A stretch of DNA of 64,000 nt from Xanthoparmelia taractica (GCA_033085395.1 JANQBS010000043.1:164494-228493), one strand, 5' to 3'. Positions 9,638 to 20,967 are shown, counted from the first letter of the stretch. Numbers and translations: made by a program. Notes: generated by a model from the letters alone, not told the origin.

Positions 9638-9975
9638 TTACATTTGATGCGGGTTTTCATTCAACGATGTCATGGGTACATGAAGTGACGGTGTTTCATA
9701 ATGTGCTTACTTATTTATGCAGATAGCATTGCGCGTTTTCTATCATACTTGTATTCTATCGTAATTTAAATCAATCAAGTACGAGACCAGATGATTGATG
9801 CAGGCAGATGAGGATTGGCAATGAAGCACTGGGGTGTACAAGTACAAAAGGTTGGGAGGGGATGCCCCAGACGAGAGATCTAAGCGTACTGTATTAAATA
9901 ATATCTGACTAGGCTATCTGTACTTTACCTAAGGTACCTTGAGGTAAGATAGGTTAAGGGGGAGGTAAGATGCTC

Positions 9976-10006
9976 CTTATCCCTTATCAGCCAGGAGCAA
10001 GATAAG
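9976..10006. promoter_or_regulatory. GATA-factor (AreA/NIT2-type) site cluster upstream of dur3
   Basis: CTTATC at 9976-9981 and 9983-9988 (reverse complement of GATAAG) and GATAAG at 10001-10006 lie within 31 bp. A further CTTATC is at 10267-10272. HGATAR is the established site of fungal nitrogen GATA activators, and urea permease genes are known targets; the link here is inferred. Confidence 0.6.
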
Positions 10007-10140
10007 CGGAGGGAAAAGAAAAGCTATTATTCATTTCTCCTTCCAACTACAAACCAACCTACCAATCTCATGCATGCTTCCTGGCTCTGCACGCATGGCA
10101 TATGCCATCCCGGCCTTCTAGTCAAGCCTACATATGCGTT

Positions 10141-10234
10141 GAGCTTCAGCATGCTATCGCCTTTTTGGAGCAAAGCTCATGCTATTTGTCGTTTTGGCCT
10201 AGCCTAAGCATGCATCGAGCTTCAGCATGCTATC
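10141..10234. repeat. 18-bp direct repeat pair upstream of dur3
   Basis: GAGCTTCAGCATGCTATC occurs exactly at 10141-10158 and 10217-10234. It contains the 8-bp palindrome AGCATGCT. GCATGC recurs several more times within 10070-10230. Confidence 0.75.
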
Positions 10235-10563
10235 CTGTGGCCTTCGGACCAAGGCTCGGCGTCTTTCTTATCTCAGTAAAAAGAAAGGCCAAGTACTTAT
10301 ACACTCTAATGCGTGATTCGCCGTCATCGAGACCCTTCGTATAAGTATGTTTTATCTGCTCTACTGCTCTCGTGCCCTTCTTTTATGCGTCACTGCTACC
10401 CTCTCCGTCTTTTCAAAAACTGTCAACGTCTCAACCGGCTCTCGGTATCGCCTACAGAGTCTGTCGGAAGATTGACATCCAGCGCTTGACTTTTCCAATT
10501 ACATACAAATCCTCCTCTAAGCCTTCATATATCCGAACCCCAGACAGCTTTGTCCCTTTGATC

Positions 10564-13355
10564 ATGCCAATAGCCCCTCCTCTAAGTACAGGCTTCGGTT
10601 ATGGCATCGTACTCGGATTGGGCTTTGCTTTTGCCCTTGGGATGATAACAACCACCTATGTCCTCAAGAGGTACAACTCCGAGGTTCAGACCTCGGAGAT
10701 GTTCAGCACGGCTGGAAGAACCGTTAAGTCAGGTCTGGTCGCAAGTGCTGTTGTCTCTTCTTGGACCTGGGCTGCCACCTTACTTCAATCCTCTGGGGTG
10801 GCCTACCGTTATGGAGTCTCTGGACCCTTTTGGTACGCGTCGGGTGCTACTGTGCAGATCCTGTTGTTCGCCACTTTGGCAATCGAGTTGAAAAGGAAGG
10901 CACCCAATGCTCATACCTTCCTTGAGGTGATCCGCGCTCGGTACGGAGTGTATGCTCACCTAGTATTCACCGTATTCGGATTGATGACTAATATTCTGGT
11001 ACATCGAGACATCTGTGCCTAGATGAGATTCAAGGCTGATGAGTAGCTGAAGGTAACCGCTATGTTGCTAACAGGAGGCTCTGCTGTCGTGACCGCCCTT
11101 ACTGGCATGCCGACTGCAGCAGCCTGTTTTCTTTTACCGATTGGGGTTGTTCTCTACACGATCGCAGGAGGAATCAAAGCCACTTTTCTCACAGACTATG
11201 TCCATACGGTCATGATCTTGATCATCATTTTCATCTTTGTAAGTTGTTGTACTAGAGAATTCCTAAACTTAATGATTTTCGCTGATCTCATTGTGTAGGC
11301 ATTCACAGGTACACATAATCTGTAATCAATCTTGTGAAGGTCTGCTGATCTTCAGATAGCCTATACCACCAGTGCAAATCTTGGAAGCCCATCCAAAGTT
11401 TACGATCTCTTGACGACGGCTGCGAAGGACCACCCAGTCGCCGGCAACGCCCACGGTAGCTATCTGACAATGCGATCACAAGAAGGGGCTATTTTCTTCG
11501 TAATCAACCTTGTGGGAAATTTTGGCACGGTGTTCATGGACAACGGTATGTGCCGGGGATCCTCTGGTAAACAAATTTACGAACTCTTCTAACACCTCCT
11601 AAAAGGCTACTACAACAAAGCCATTGCGGCGAGCCCTGTTCATGCCCTTCCAGGTTACATCATGGGCGGCCTCAGTTGGTTCGCTATTCCATGGCTTGCG
11701 GCTACCACCATGGGCCTTTCGGCGCTTGCTCTGGAGTCTAACGCAGCCTTCCCCACCTTTCCCTATCGAATGCCGGATGACGATGTCACCGCAGGCTTGG
11801 TTCTCCCTTAGTAAGTCTAACTGTCGAATTGTTTTCGTACCAATGCATACTGCTATACGGGCCCGAAACATAGTCAGCGGTTCTTGCTACTCCTCCATTA
11901 TGCTCCATGCCTCCAACATCAATGCAAAGAATGATTGCTGACTCCGAACGTTTGAAGTGCTGCTGTTGCTCTTCTAGGAAAGGGCGGGGCGGCTGCAACG
12001 CTGCTCCTGGTCTTTATGGGTAGGTATATCCTCGAAGCGCGTTTCTCTTGTCACGGAATATTTTGGCGACACCTGTCACGGATATCTCTCGGAGCTGTCC
12101 CGTCCCTTGTTATCCCGTCTTTAAAACGAGATGACGCTGACTCCAAAATCTTGATAGCTGTCACATCGGCCTCTTCTTCTGAATACATTGCTGTCAGCAG
12201 CATATTTACTTATGACATCTACCAGACATATTTTAATCCTAACGCTCGTGGCAAGGTGCTGATTAACATGGCTCACTCGTTCGTGATCATATATGCTATT
12301 CTACTGGCAGCATTTTCGACCGGGCTTTATTGTAAGAATCCATCGCAGTTTACGGATAGATTATCTCTGAGTAGCGTGCAGATATCGGCATCTCTATGGG
12401 TTATTTATACCTGATGATGGTAATTGGTCCGTTCGTGGTGGTCACGTCAAAATTTCTAACGGCAAGACAGGGCGTGATCATATCGTCAGCGGTACTTCCA
12501 GCAGTTCTAACATTGATGTGGAACAAGCAAAACCTCGTCGCCGTGACTCTCTCTCCCATACTGGGTCTTGCTTGCTCCCTTATTGGTGCGCTCAGTTGCC
12601 ACAATTCAGTTCTTAAGATCACTCAACTAATGCAGTACTGTAGCTTGGCTTGTGACTGCCAAAAAGGAATTCGGCAACCTTTCTGTTGCGAGTACTGGTA
12701 GCAAGTATGTACCCGCATTTAATAATGAGTTCATCCAGTCAGCCATGAGGTCATTGTAGCTGACCTTCATCCGAGCAATCCTATGTTGGCCGGAAACGTA
12801 GTCGCCTTGTTGTCGCCTCTTGTCTTCGTGCCAATATTGACCTATGCTTTCGGTCCCCAGAACTACGATTATAAGTCAATGGCTGCGATTCGTTTGGGCA
12901 ATGACGATGATATTGCAGCCGCTGCCCATACAGATCTGGAACAAATTCCAGGCGGTACTGGAATGTCGGCGGCTGAAATGGAATCGGAACAAAAGAATCT
13001 CAGACGGGCATCCCTGATTGCTAAGAGCCTGACCGGGTTCATGACCATTGCGCTACTCATCCTGTGGCCCATGCCCTTGTACGGAACGGGATATGTTTTC
13101 AGCAAGAAATTCTTCACCGGTTGGGTCTCCGTGGGTATATTGTGGCTGTTTTGCAGCTCCTTCTGCGTGGGGCTGTTCCCACTTTGGGAGGGAAGGCACA
13201 GCATGGCTAGCACATTCAAGGGCATCGTACGAGATTTGAGTGGAAAGGGTGGAGTGAAGACCAGAGGAAGAGCCATTGAAGGGATCGATGGGTCAACGTC
13301 GCCTGTGGAAGAGAGCAAGGAGGCGTCAAAAATTGTGATGGAGAAAGCAGAATGA
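10564..13355 (+). CDS. dur3: Urea active transporter Dur3 (sodium:solute symporter superfamily)
   Basis: Plasma-membrane proton/urea symporter of the SSS fold, for nitrogen scavenging. Eleven exons close in phase: 10564-10998, 11053-11238, 11299-11308, 11360-11545, 11606-11810, 11958-12019, 12158-12331, 12382-12419, 12471-12585, 12644-12704 and 12776-13355, giving 683 aa. Exon 3 is only 10 nt (GCATTCACAG) and is needed to give the conserved IFAFTAYTTSANLGSP. Family blocks seen include GGIKATFLTDYVHT, GLSALALESN, YDIYQTYFNPNA and FGPQNYDY. Hydrophobic segments recur throughout. The start MPIAPPLSTGFGYG fits the family. Several introns lack in-frame stops or read open, so unspliced frames look deceptively coding. 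Confidence 0.93.
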
Positions 13356-13573
13356 CCTTTCAATGGTGAAATCGACGTTTGACGAACGTAACGAACCTGT
13401 TATTCATGCAGTTTCTTCGTTCATGCAATGTAAGCGCGTCTTCCAGAATGAAGAGAGCGAGTCTCCACCAAGTCAATTGTTATTTCCCATACGCCACGCA
13501 GTGAATTCCAACTCAGCTCAGACCCCGGCTTTTCCGTAGTCTCAGGTTACTTCTTACCCACCAACGTCCAAAA

Positions 13574-14125
13574 TCATTGAGTCTTGAAAAGTAGAATCGC
13601 GCAATGTCCCAAATAAAAGTAGATGAAGTGTTTCGTTTCTGCATTGCTGTTAGCGTGTGCCCCGTCTACGTCAGTCCTGCTGGAGCATACCGTGTGTGAC
13701 GAAGCTTCCAAAATTCCTTCCAACAATGCAATGCCATGTAGCCCCTGCACGAGAGTCGAACTGTATATACTTGTTGTTAGGCTCGGTGCTTCAACTCAAA
13801 TGCCGTCAAAGCGCATCATCCCATGTACAGGAAGGCCTGTATGTCGACGTACCTCCTTCTTGATGTATTGGGCAATGTCCTTTTCGACTTGGAACTTGGA
13901 CATGGCCTCTTCGGCTACCTCGACGGCTTGTCGCTGCATTTCCTCGCTCTAAGAAGTCGTGAGTCGCGTTGCCGCGTTCGGCAGATGGGCCTGTACTCAC
14001 CATGTCGGCAGACTTTATCTGCGCTGAAAAGAGTGTCAGTAAGTGCTACAACGGGTCGAACAAGTATGCTGGGGAAAGGGACGAGGGTAGGTACAGTCGA
14101 GCTTCTCCTTTTTCTCAGTCGCCAT
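13574..14125 (-). CDS. nudG: LC8-type cytoplasmic dynein light chain
   Basis: Small dimeric hub protein of dynein (Dyn2/NudG/DYNLL), used in nuclear migration and many other complexes. Five short minus-strand exons close in phase: 14125-14095, 14023-14001, 13948-13853, 13760-13691 and 13638-13574, giving 94 aa. Introns are 71, 52, 92 and 52 nt with standard donors (GTACCT, GTGAGT, GTACGT, GTATGC). The product contains EEMQRQAVEVAEEAM, KDIAQYIKKEFDSRAG, WHCIVGRNFGSFVTHETK and ends YFYLGHCAILLFKTQ, matching LC8 across its length. No exon exceeds 96 nt, so single-frame reading misses it. It is divergent from mrd1, with 338 bp between the starts. Confidence 0.95.
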
Positions 14126-14463
14126 GATGATCGTCTTTGAGCAATCTGGCAGTCAAAATTTCGGAGCAAGTCTAACAAGCGACTTCTGATGTCCGCAAAG
14201 TTGCAACCTTGATGTTTTGGACAGTATAACTGTTGTGGTTTGGTTAAGCGCTGTGTAAAATAAGCGCGGTATAAAATTATGTCGCCAACCATCGTTTCAA
14301 GTAAGGTAAAGGTAAGATATCTTAAAGTACGGTAGGGCTGGATGACCCTCGGGTAATCCCGCTTTTTAGCTTGAGTGTCTGAGTGTAAAATTACTGGTCA
14401 CAAACAATGTGCATTGAAAAAAGATGTTATGATGTTCAACGTTCTTCACAACGTCTGCAAGCG
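14126..14463. other. Divergent promoter region nudG/mrd1
   Basis: A 338-bp stretch between divergent starts. It contains a GTAAGGTAAAGGTAAGATATC motif (14301-14320) of the dispersed AAGGTA class. No gene is seen. Confidence 0.6.
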
Positions 14464-17244
14464 ATGGAGTCTTCGAGAGTATTCGTCAAAGGATTGCCCC
14501 CGAATCTAAGTCCCGACTACTTCAAGGAACACTTCTCGAAGCAGTTTGCAATCACAGATGCAAAATTAATTCCTCATAGGCGCATTGGTTATGTTGGTTA
14601 CAAGACGCCTGAAGATGCTGCAAAAGCAGTCAGATACCATAACAAATCTTTCATCCGCATGTCGAGGATTAGTGTCGAGCTTGCTCGTTCAATCGAAGAT
14701 CAGCATGCCTGGGGAGTGAGGACAAACTCCGCCAACGATAGCAAGAGCGGGCGCGCAGATTTCCAAGAGAGTGACCTAACAGATACCAACACTGATGAGA
14801 AAAGAAAGCGGAAGCGTGAAGGTGCACCAGAGTCTGAAGGCAACCCCAAGCTCCAGGAGTTCCTGGAAGTCATGCGACCGCCCTCCAAGTCAACCATCTG
14901 GGAGAACCAAGATGCCAAATATTCACAAGGCTCAGCGCGGCTTACTCTGGGGGCTGAGAATGCTATGACACCAGCGGCTCAGCAGGACGAGGCTCGTGAG
15001 CACGTTCCAAAGAAAAGGAAGAAAGAGCGACAGGTTGAGGGGAAAGATGTGGTGCCTGCTGAGGCTCCTGAGCCTCCGGGTATACCTAGCGTGGATGCAA
15101 AGACTGTCCCAAGTGATCGTGATCTCTCTGAAGAAGCTACGCGAGAGCGGATGACCGAATCATTAGCAGTATCAGACGCTGACTGGCTCCGAGCCCGGAC
15201 TAGCAGATTGCTAGGGTTGATGGACGACGAGGATGTGCAAGCTACATCGCTGCCTGAAGATGCGCCAACGGAGAAAGCAAGTCTATCTGAAATTCCAGAG
15301 TTGGTTAACGATCGTAGCGTATCCGATGCAAGTGTTCAAATGGACGAGGAATTAGAGGTCGAAGGAGCCATATCTGAGAAAGAAGCCGCTGGTAATGGGA
15401 GGCTTTTTGTGCGGAACCTTACATACACAGTTACCGAGGAAGATCTAAGAAAGCATTTCGAGGATCGAGGTCACGGCACTATCGAAGAGGTGAGCCCAGG
15501 GCTACATGGTTTTTTGCGGGTTTTGTTTTGGTCGGATTCTTATGATGAACATCCTGATAGGGACAGCTTACGCCATGCGTGTGATGTCACCAGGAAGAAG
15601 TTTTTAGTAGAACACTTCTTGATTCTGAAGAACGAACCGCATCCTCTATTTTTTTTACATTGAAGACTTTCTCTGTTTCAAGTGCTGATGATATTTAGGT
15701 GCACCTTCCAATCGATTCGCGGTCTGGCGAAAACAAGGGTTTTGCCCACATTCAGTTTACAGAACCGGAAGCAGCGATCAAGACGCTTCACATTCTGGAC
15801 CGCAAACCGTTCCAAGGCCGTTTACTACATGTGATGCCAGCCAACGCGAGAAGAGAGACTACCTTGGATGAGTTTGCTATTTCCAAAATGCCACTAAAGA
15901 AACAACAGCAGATCAGGCGCAAAATTGATGCGGCTTCGTCTACCTTCAATTGGAATTCATTGTATATGAACGTGAGTCTACGATGGTCGTAAAGGCTCTC
16001 TAATTACGCTTACGAGCTTTTGCTAGTCTGATGCGGTCATATCATCGATCTCTGATCGACTTGGCGTGACAAAGTCCGAATTGTTGGACCCAACCTCGTC
16101 AGACGCTGCAGTCAAGCAAGCACTTGCTGAAACACATATCATCCAAGAGACCAAGTCTTACTTCGCGAATCACGGTGTAGATCTAGAAGCCTTTAAGAAA
16201 AAGGAGCGCGGGGACACCGCAATTCTGGTCAAAAACTTTTCATATGGTACAAAGTCAGAAGAGCTGAAGAAGCTTTTCGAACCTCACGGCCGAATAAAGA
16301 AACTACTAATGCCGCCATCTGGTACCATTGCAATTGTTGAATATGACCAATCGGATCATGCACGATCAGCATTTGGTAGTCTAGCTTATAGGAAGTTCAA
16401 GGACTCGATATTATACCTTGAGAAAGCGCCCAAAAATCTATTTCAAGGTGTGCACGGCTTACCAGACAGCCGGCTGGATGAATCTGCAAAACCTCAGGGT
16501 GCAAAGCCTTCTGTGACGGAATTGCTGGAAAGCGAGGATCCTTCTGAGTCGGCCAATATGTCGACGCTATTTGTCCGTAATCTCAACTTTTCGACTACTA
16601 CAGACTGCTTGCGTAAAGTCTTTCAATCTCTGGAGGGCTTGATGTCTGCTAAGGTGAAGACCAAGCCCGATCCGAAAAAGCCCGGGCAGCTTTTGAGCAT
16701 GGGGTTTGGATTTCTCGAGTTTCGAAATAAGAGCAATGCCCAAGCAGCTCTCGCAGCTATGGATGGTTACAGGCTTGACGGTCACGAGCTCCTCATAAGA
16801 ATGTCGCATAAGGCTATAGATGCGGCTGAAGAGCGTAGGAAGGAAGACCAGGCCAAGAGGATGGCGGGCAGAAAGACCAAGATCATCATCAAAAATCTGC
16901 CATTCGAAGCTTCCAAAAAGGATGTGCGATCACTATTTGGATCTTACGGTCAGCTGCGATCTGTTCGAGTACCTAAAAGGTTTGATAGCTCTACGCGTGG
17001 ATTCGCTTTTGCGGATTTCGTCACGGCCAGAGAAGCAGAGAACGCCATGGATGCATTGAGAGATACGCACTTGCTGGGGAGGAGATTGGTTCTGGACTTT
17101 GCCGCCGAAGATGCTGTCGACCCTGAGCAAGAAATAGAGAAGATGCAACAAAAAGTTGGTAAACAAGCCGATAAGGTTGCATTGCAGAGATTGGCAGGTT
17201 CGGGCCGAAAGAAGTTCCATGTCGAAGGGGGCGACGAGGATTGA
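14464..17244 (+). CDS. mrd1: Multiple RNA-binding domain protein Mrd1
   Basis: Nucleolar protein with five RRMs that joins the 90S pre-ribosome and is needed for 18S rRNA processing. Exons are 14464-15489, 15699-15971 and 16027-17244 (introns 209 and 55 nt), giving 838 aa. RRM1 is at about residues 4-80 (SSRVFVKGLPPNL). RRM2 spans the first intron from about 312 (RLFVRNLTYTV). RRM3 is at about 497 (TAILVKNFSYG), RRM4 at about 612 (STLFVRNLNFS) and RRM5 at about 717 (TKIIIKNLPFEASKKDVRSL). A charged Lys/Arg/Glu-rich linker separates RRM1 and RRM2. An in-frame ATG lies at 14407, but MESSRVFVKG is the usual family start. Confidence 0.94.
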
Positions 17245-17837
17245 TTTCAAGGAGCAGTTTTGATGTGCCTTGACGAACCACAGATCCTCGCCCCTTACAT
17301 GGCTTGCTAGACACTTCACAAGCAAAACTATATCAACATTGTCCTTGATGTTGTTTTCTTCGATTCTTGATGTTTCCCTTGTCCAATAGCTTTTGATCAC
17401 ACGCTCGAATCTTGTGGAAATTAGGGCCGAATCTCTACCCACTCACATCATCCTCCCACAACCGGTCGTTCCTCGTTATGGATCCTTTGCTATGATTAAG
17501 AATGGTCGTCATGGTAGCGCTCTCATTCTCGCGCCTCTTCTTGTCCCTTGGAGCGGCTTCCAACGCTAACCCTTGCTTGAACGCGGTTGGGCTCTTGCAA
17601 ACGGAGGTTGTAAGCAAGGCTGTGCAAGATCTGCCGGTTCAGTGCGTGCTTTTTATGGTCCAGTTAGCTGATCGAAGGTCTTGTTTAATTATCTCCCTGC
17701 AGTACCAATCTCGACTGTATATTGCTGAATAACAACTGCATCTTGATATAGCAGCATCATATCCTGTGCATACTTAAAAAGCATCATTCTCAATTGTCTA
17801 TTGCATACCGCCCATCATTCCTTATCTGCTGACATTC
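17245..17837. other. Intergenic, promoter side of abaA-like gene
   Basis: A 593-bp stretch without a convincing gene. Near its right end it holds two CATTCY elements (17785-17790 and 17816-17821), which are TEA/ATTS-type recognition sites. Confidence 0.55.
17785..17821 (+). promoter_or_regulatory. Candidate AbaA (CATTCY) sites upstream of the TEA-factor gene
   Basis: CATTCT at 17785-17790 and CATTCC at 17816-17821, 48 and 17 bp before the start codon. CATTCY is the established AbaA response element, so autoregulation is possible; the motif is short and could occur by chance. Confidence 0.35.
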
Positions 17838-20562
17838 ATGGAGCTACATCTGAATGCACGCGTCCTCCCTTCTAATGCTCCTGTTCTGCAAGAAGATGCC
17901 AGTGGCCTCCTGTCCACGCCGATAGACCTTGCGGAAACGTCTTCTGCTGAGATATGCCAAAACTACAATCGTGGTAACGGCTGCTCTGCTTGCAACCTGC
18001 AGCATGTATGCTTGCGCTGCAAACAGCATGGTCACCCCGCAACGGAGTGTGAGTGTGGCGTACTTCGAGTGAGTTCGGGGAACGTGGGATCCAGTGTATC
18101 TAATTCATACAATACCGACTCGAAGACGGGAGACACGCAGAAGTATGAATTCATACATGTGTCTTCTCTTGTCAACCCTCCCCGTCATTCAGCACAAGCT
18201 GCTATCAAAGCAGAACATCCAAGACGACAGCAACCCTCATCATGGTCGTTGCCAAAGGGATATCCATGGTATTGGCATGTCGAATATGAGACCCCAAGGT
18301 ACCGAGCATATCGGGACAAAATCAGAGGGAGGGGATCAAAGGATGAAAAGTGGCCAGACCTTGTAGAAGAGGCTTTTCAACTGGGTCTGTGCTAACGATG
18401 AAGAGATCATTTCGAAATTCACTGACTAGCTTCTCGTAGGTATACGAAAATATCGAAGACGAGGCCGAAAGAAGAGCGAGCTCAACGGCAAGCAGGCCGG
18501 AGGCAATGAGTTCATTTCAGAATTCATTAGACGGACTACAGGTTACATTCGTGATCGGAAGCAGGTTTCTAGCCACATCCAAGTTTTAAAAAAGTTCTTG
18601 GAAGGGAACCCAGCCTGTGGGTCTGATCGTCCAAAGTCGTGGTCCAACAATGCTGACCGTTCTACCCCAGGGATGAGCCTCGTCGCTCCCATACTTTCCG
18701 AGAATTCGAAAAAAAAAGCACACGGTAGTATTGCCCATGAAGAGATCGTAGGCGCTTACGAGAACTTGGAGTACGAGGATGTACATGAATATCGCCCTTC
18801 ACCAAGTTCATATCCTCCTTTCCCCAATCGTTCCTCAACACCGCTCGAGATTATAGCCTCCGAGCTGCTCCAAGATCCCACTTTACGACGCGTCTCGGAG
18901 TTTACCATGACTCTGAGAGACGAGGGTGGTAGCAAAGCTGTTCGGCATACTTACACGTCAATACAGAGCGAAACGCCCTCCGCCCCGAGGGCGTTGGCGG
19001 ATGTCATTAACTGGCGTGAAATGTACCCTGACTTGGCCGCTTGCCATGACCGAGGGCCCGTTGATTGTCCAATGTTCCTTTTCGATACTCATTTGAGCTT
19101 GTTGGGACAATATTACCCTTCAAACCTTGATATTAGGCTCTTTATGGACTTCAGCCAGGGTGCGCACTTCACCAATTGGCGCTCGTATCCAAAGTTCTAC
19201 GAACAGAATGGTTGTCCGGTAGACCTGACAGAGTCATGGGACGTCCTGGAAAGCGCACAGCTGAAAGGAACGGACCACTCTAGGCTCGGTCCGGTATATT
19301 TTAGAAGCGCATGGTGGGTCCAGGTGTTCTCCAGCATGATCAACAAGAAGATGATAGTGGAGAAGAAGGGAGACCCTAGATTGATGAAGGAAGAAGAGGA
19401 GCGCGCCATTCAATACGTTCAAGGACTTTCTGTAATGCAAGAGATCTGGGCTACGCATCGAGCCTCGAAACGTGGGCCGCAAAGGATGGCCATCCTACTG
19501 TGGAGGTTCAGTGCAGCAAGAAGAGGGGAGGTAGCGACAACGAGCTGGCGAAAACTTCTCCCGCCAGTGTCTGTATACGATGTCCAGTCACCACATCCTC
19601 CATCTGAAAACCCTCCCATGATCCTTGACACAACTCTTGAAGCAGCATCACCATACGTCGCACACCACGAGACTCAGCCCAGTATCTTCTCTGGTTATCC
19701 AGCTGGGGATTTGCTCACTGCTCCTTTGTCCAAAGACAGCTCCTCGTCGACGACGCCGACGCCCGAAAGCCGCTCGTTTCCATCTTCGGCGTCGAACTCG
19801 GCCTACCCATTGTACCCGTCTCAAGAGTCCTCGTTCCATTCACAAGGCTCTGCCTACCCTCCCTTGGATATTTTCGACTCGCAGGACTCGGGATACACCC
19901 TCTACGAGCAACCCGAAGTTGTTGAGGCATCCCAAGAGTCTTACGGGTGTCATGAACCGGCAGATTGCTCGCAGGAATCCTACGAATCTCAGGAAGTCAT
20001 TTATCACTCGCAAGAATCCTTGTACCAAGGTGTCCTGGACCAACTCTACGAATACCCAAGTCAGATTGTCGACGCCCCGGTGACAGCCTCGGCATCCCAA
20101 GACTTTACCGGCGGGCAGATCGAGTTGTCTTACGCCCAGACCGAGGACTCGCAGTCATCCTACGAGGCACCTCTGATTGCACCGCAAGCTCACATGGTAC
20201 CTCAACACCAGCTGATCCAGCATCCGGAGCAGTTCGATCAGCACGATTACCTCGAGCCAAACCCGGACAATGTCGGCTGTGGCCAGGAGGAAGTGGATGA
20301 GCAAGCACAGGCGCAACCGCCAGCACAGTCTCAGGAGCTGAATGGGCTGATCATCGACTACAGTGGTTGGGAGGAAACGCTACGACTCAATCCGGACCTC
20401 GAACGCCATCTCAGCATCAACACTATGGACGAGGTGGGGCACAGTGGGCAGCAATACGTGAGCCCGGTGGGGCAAGAAAGGGCGGACCCGACGCAGGGAG
20501 AGATGCTTGGGGAGGTTCAAGATGAGGGGGGTAGCCCTCAGAGGCAGTTGGAGTGTCAGTAA
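17838..20562 (+). CDS. abaA: AbaA-like TEA/ATTS transcription factor with N-terminal zinc fingers
   Basis: Likely developmental transcription factor related to AbaA of conidiation. Exons 17838-18384 and 18440-20562 (55-nt intron, donor GTCTGT, acceptor TCGTAG) give 889 aa. The intron lies inside the TEA domain (about 150-240), joining WPDLVEEAFQL to GIRKYRRRGRKK and ending RKQVSSHIQVLKKFLEGNPA. A central region shared with AbaA contains SAWWVQVF and RMAILLWRFSAARRGEV. The N-terminus has C40-x8-C49-x2-C52-x3-H56, then a CCHC knuckle C58-x2-C61-x4-H66-x4-C71. Residues about 642-756 hold ten SQ dipeptides, several as SQES. The C-terminus is Gln/Pro/Glu-rich. TEA helices 1-2 diverge from standard AbaA, so a paralogue is possible. 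Confidence 0.85.
19816..20160 (+). repeat. SQ-rich degenerate repeat within the TEA-factor coding sequence
   Basis: Encodes about 115 residues with ten SQ dipeptides spaced 3-20 residues apart, several as SQESY or SQES. Adjacent tyrosines and acidic residues recur. Ser-Gln clusters are typical targets of ATM/ATR-type kinases; any such role here is inference. Confidence 0.7.
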
Positions 20563-20965
20563 AGGAGCGGCATGTTTACCGAAGCATGTGCGGGGGAACT
20601 GCGGTCGTCTTTTTTGGAAGAGCTTATGAGGATTTTCTTTATAAATTATGATCATTGTTAGTGACGAGGAAGTAAATGAACAATCGTTTCCATCAGATGT
20701 GCTGGGGGGTAAAAGTAAGCAAGCCTGGGGACAAGAGTATCCAACCTGGCGCGAGTGGAGAAGGTCATTTTGGATAGCCTTTGAAAGCAGATGAAGTGAA
20801 GCGAGCACTGGATGTTGGCGGGATATTTCTGTTGGAAGGTTGAGGCTGGTGGAAGAACAACGCGGGATGATTTGGGCTGATGCAGGTACCTTGGTTGGGA
20901 GGAAGTGGCAAGGCTGTCTCTCACTTGAACTTAAGTTGATTAGCTTAGTCTGGCTGACGTCGGAT

Positions 20966-20967
20966 GT

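Larger units (their letters stand above)
9638..10563. other. Intergenic, promoter side of dur3
   Basis: This 926-bp stretch holds no gene. It contains a CCTAAGGTACCTTGAGG-type motif (9928-9944), a cluster of GATA-factor sites, and a pair of 18-bp direct repeats with an AGCATGCT palindrome. Confidence 0.65.

Noticed and set aside
13806..14292. Overlapping open frames on both strands around the LC8 gene
   Set aside because: They run through introns and antisense sequence of the correctly spliced dynein light chain.
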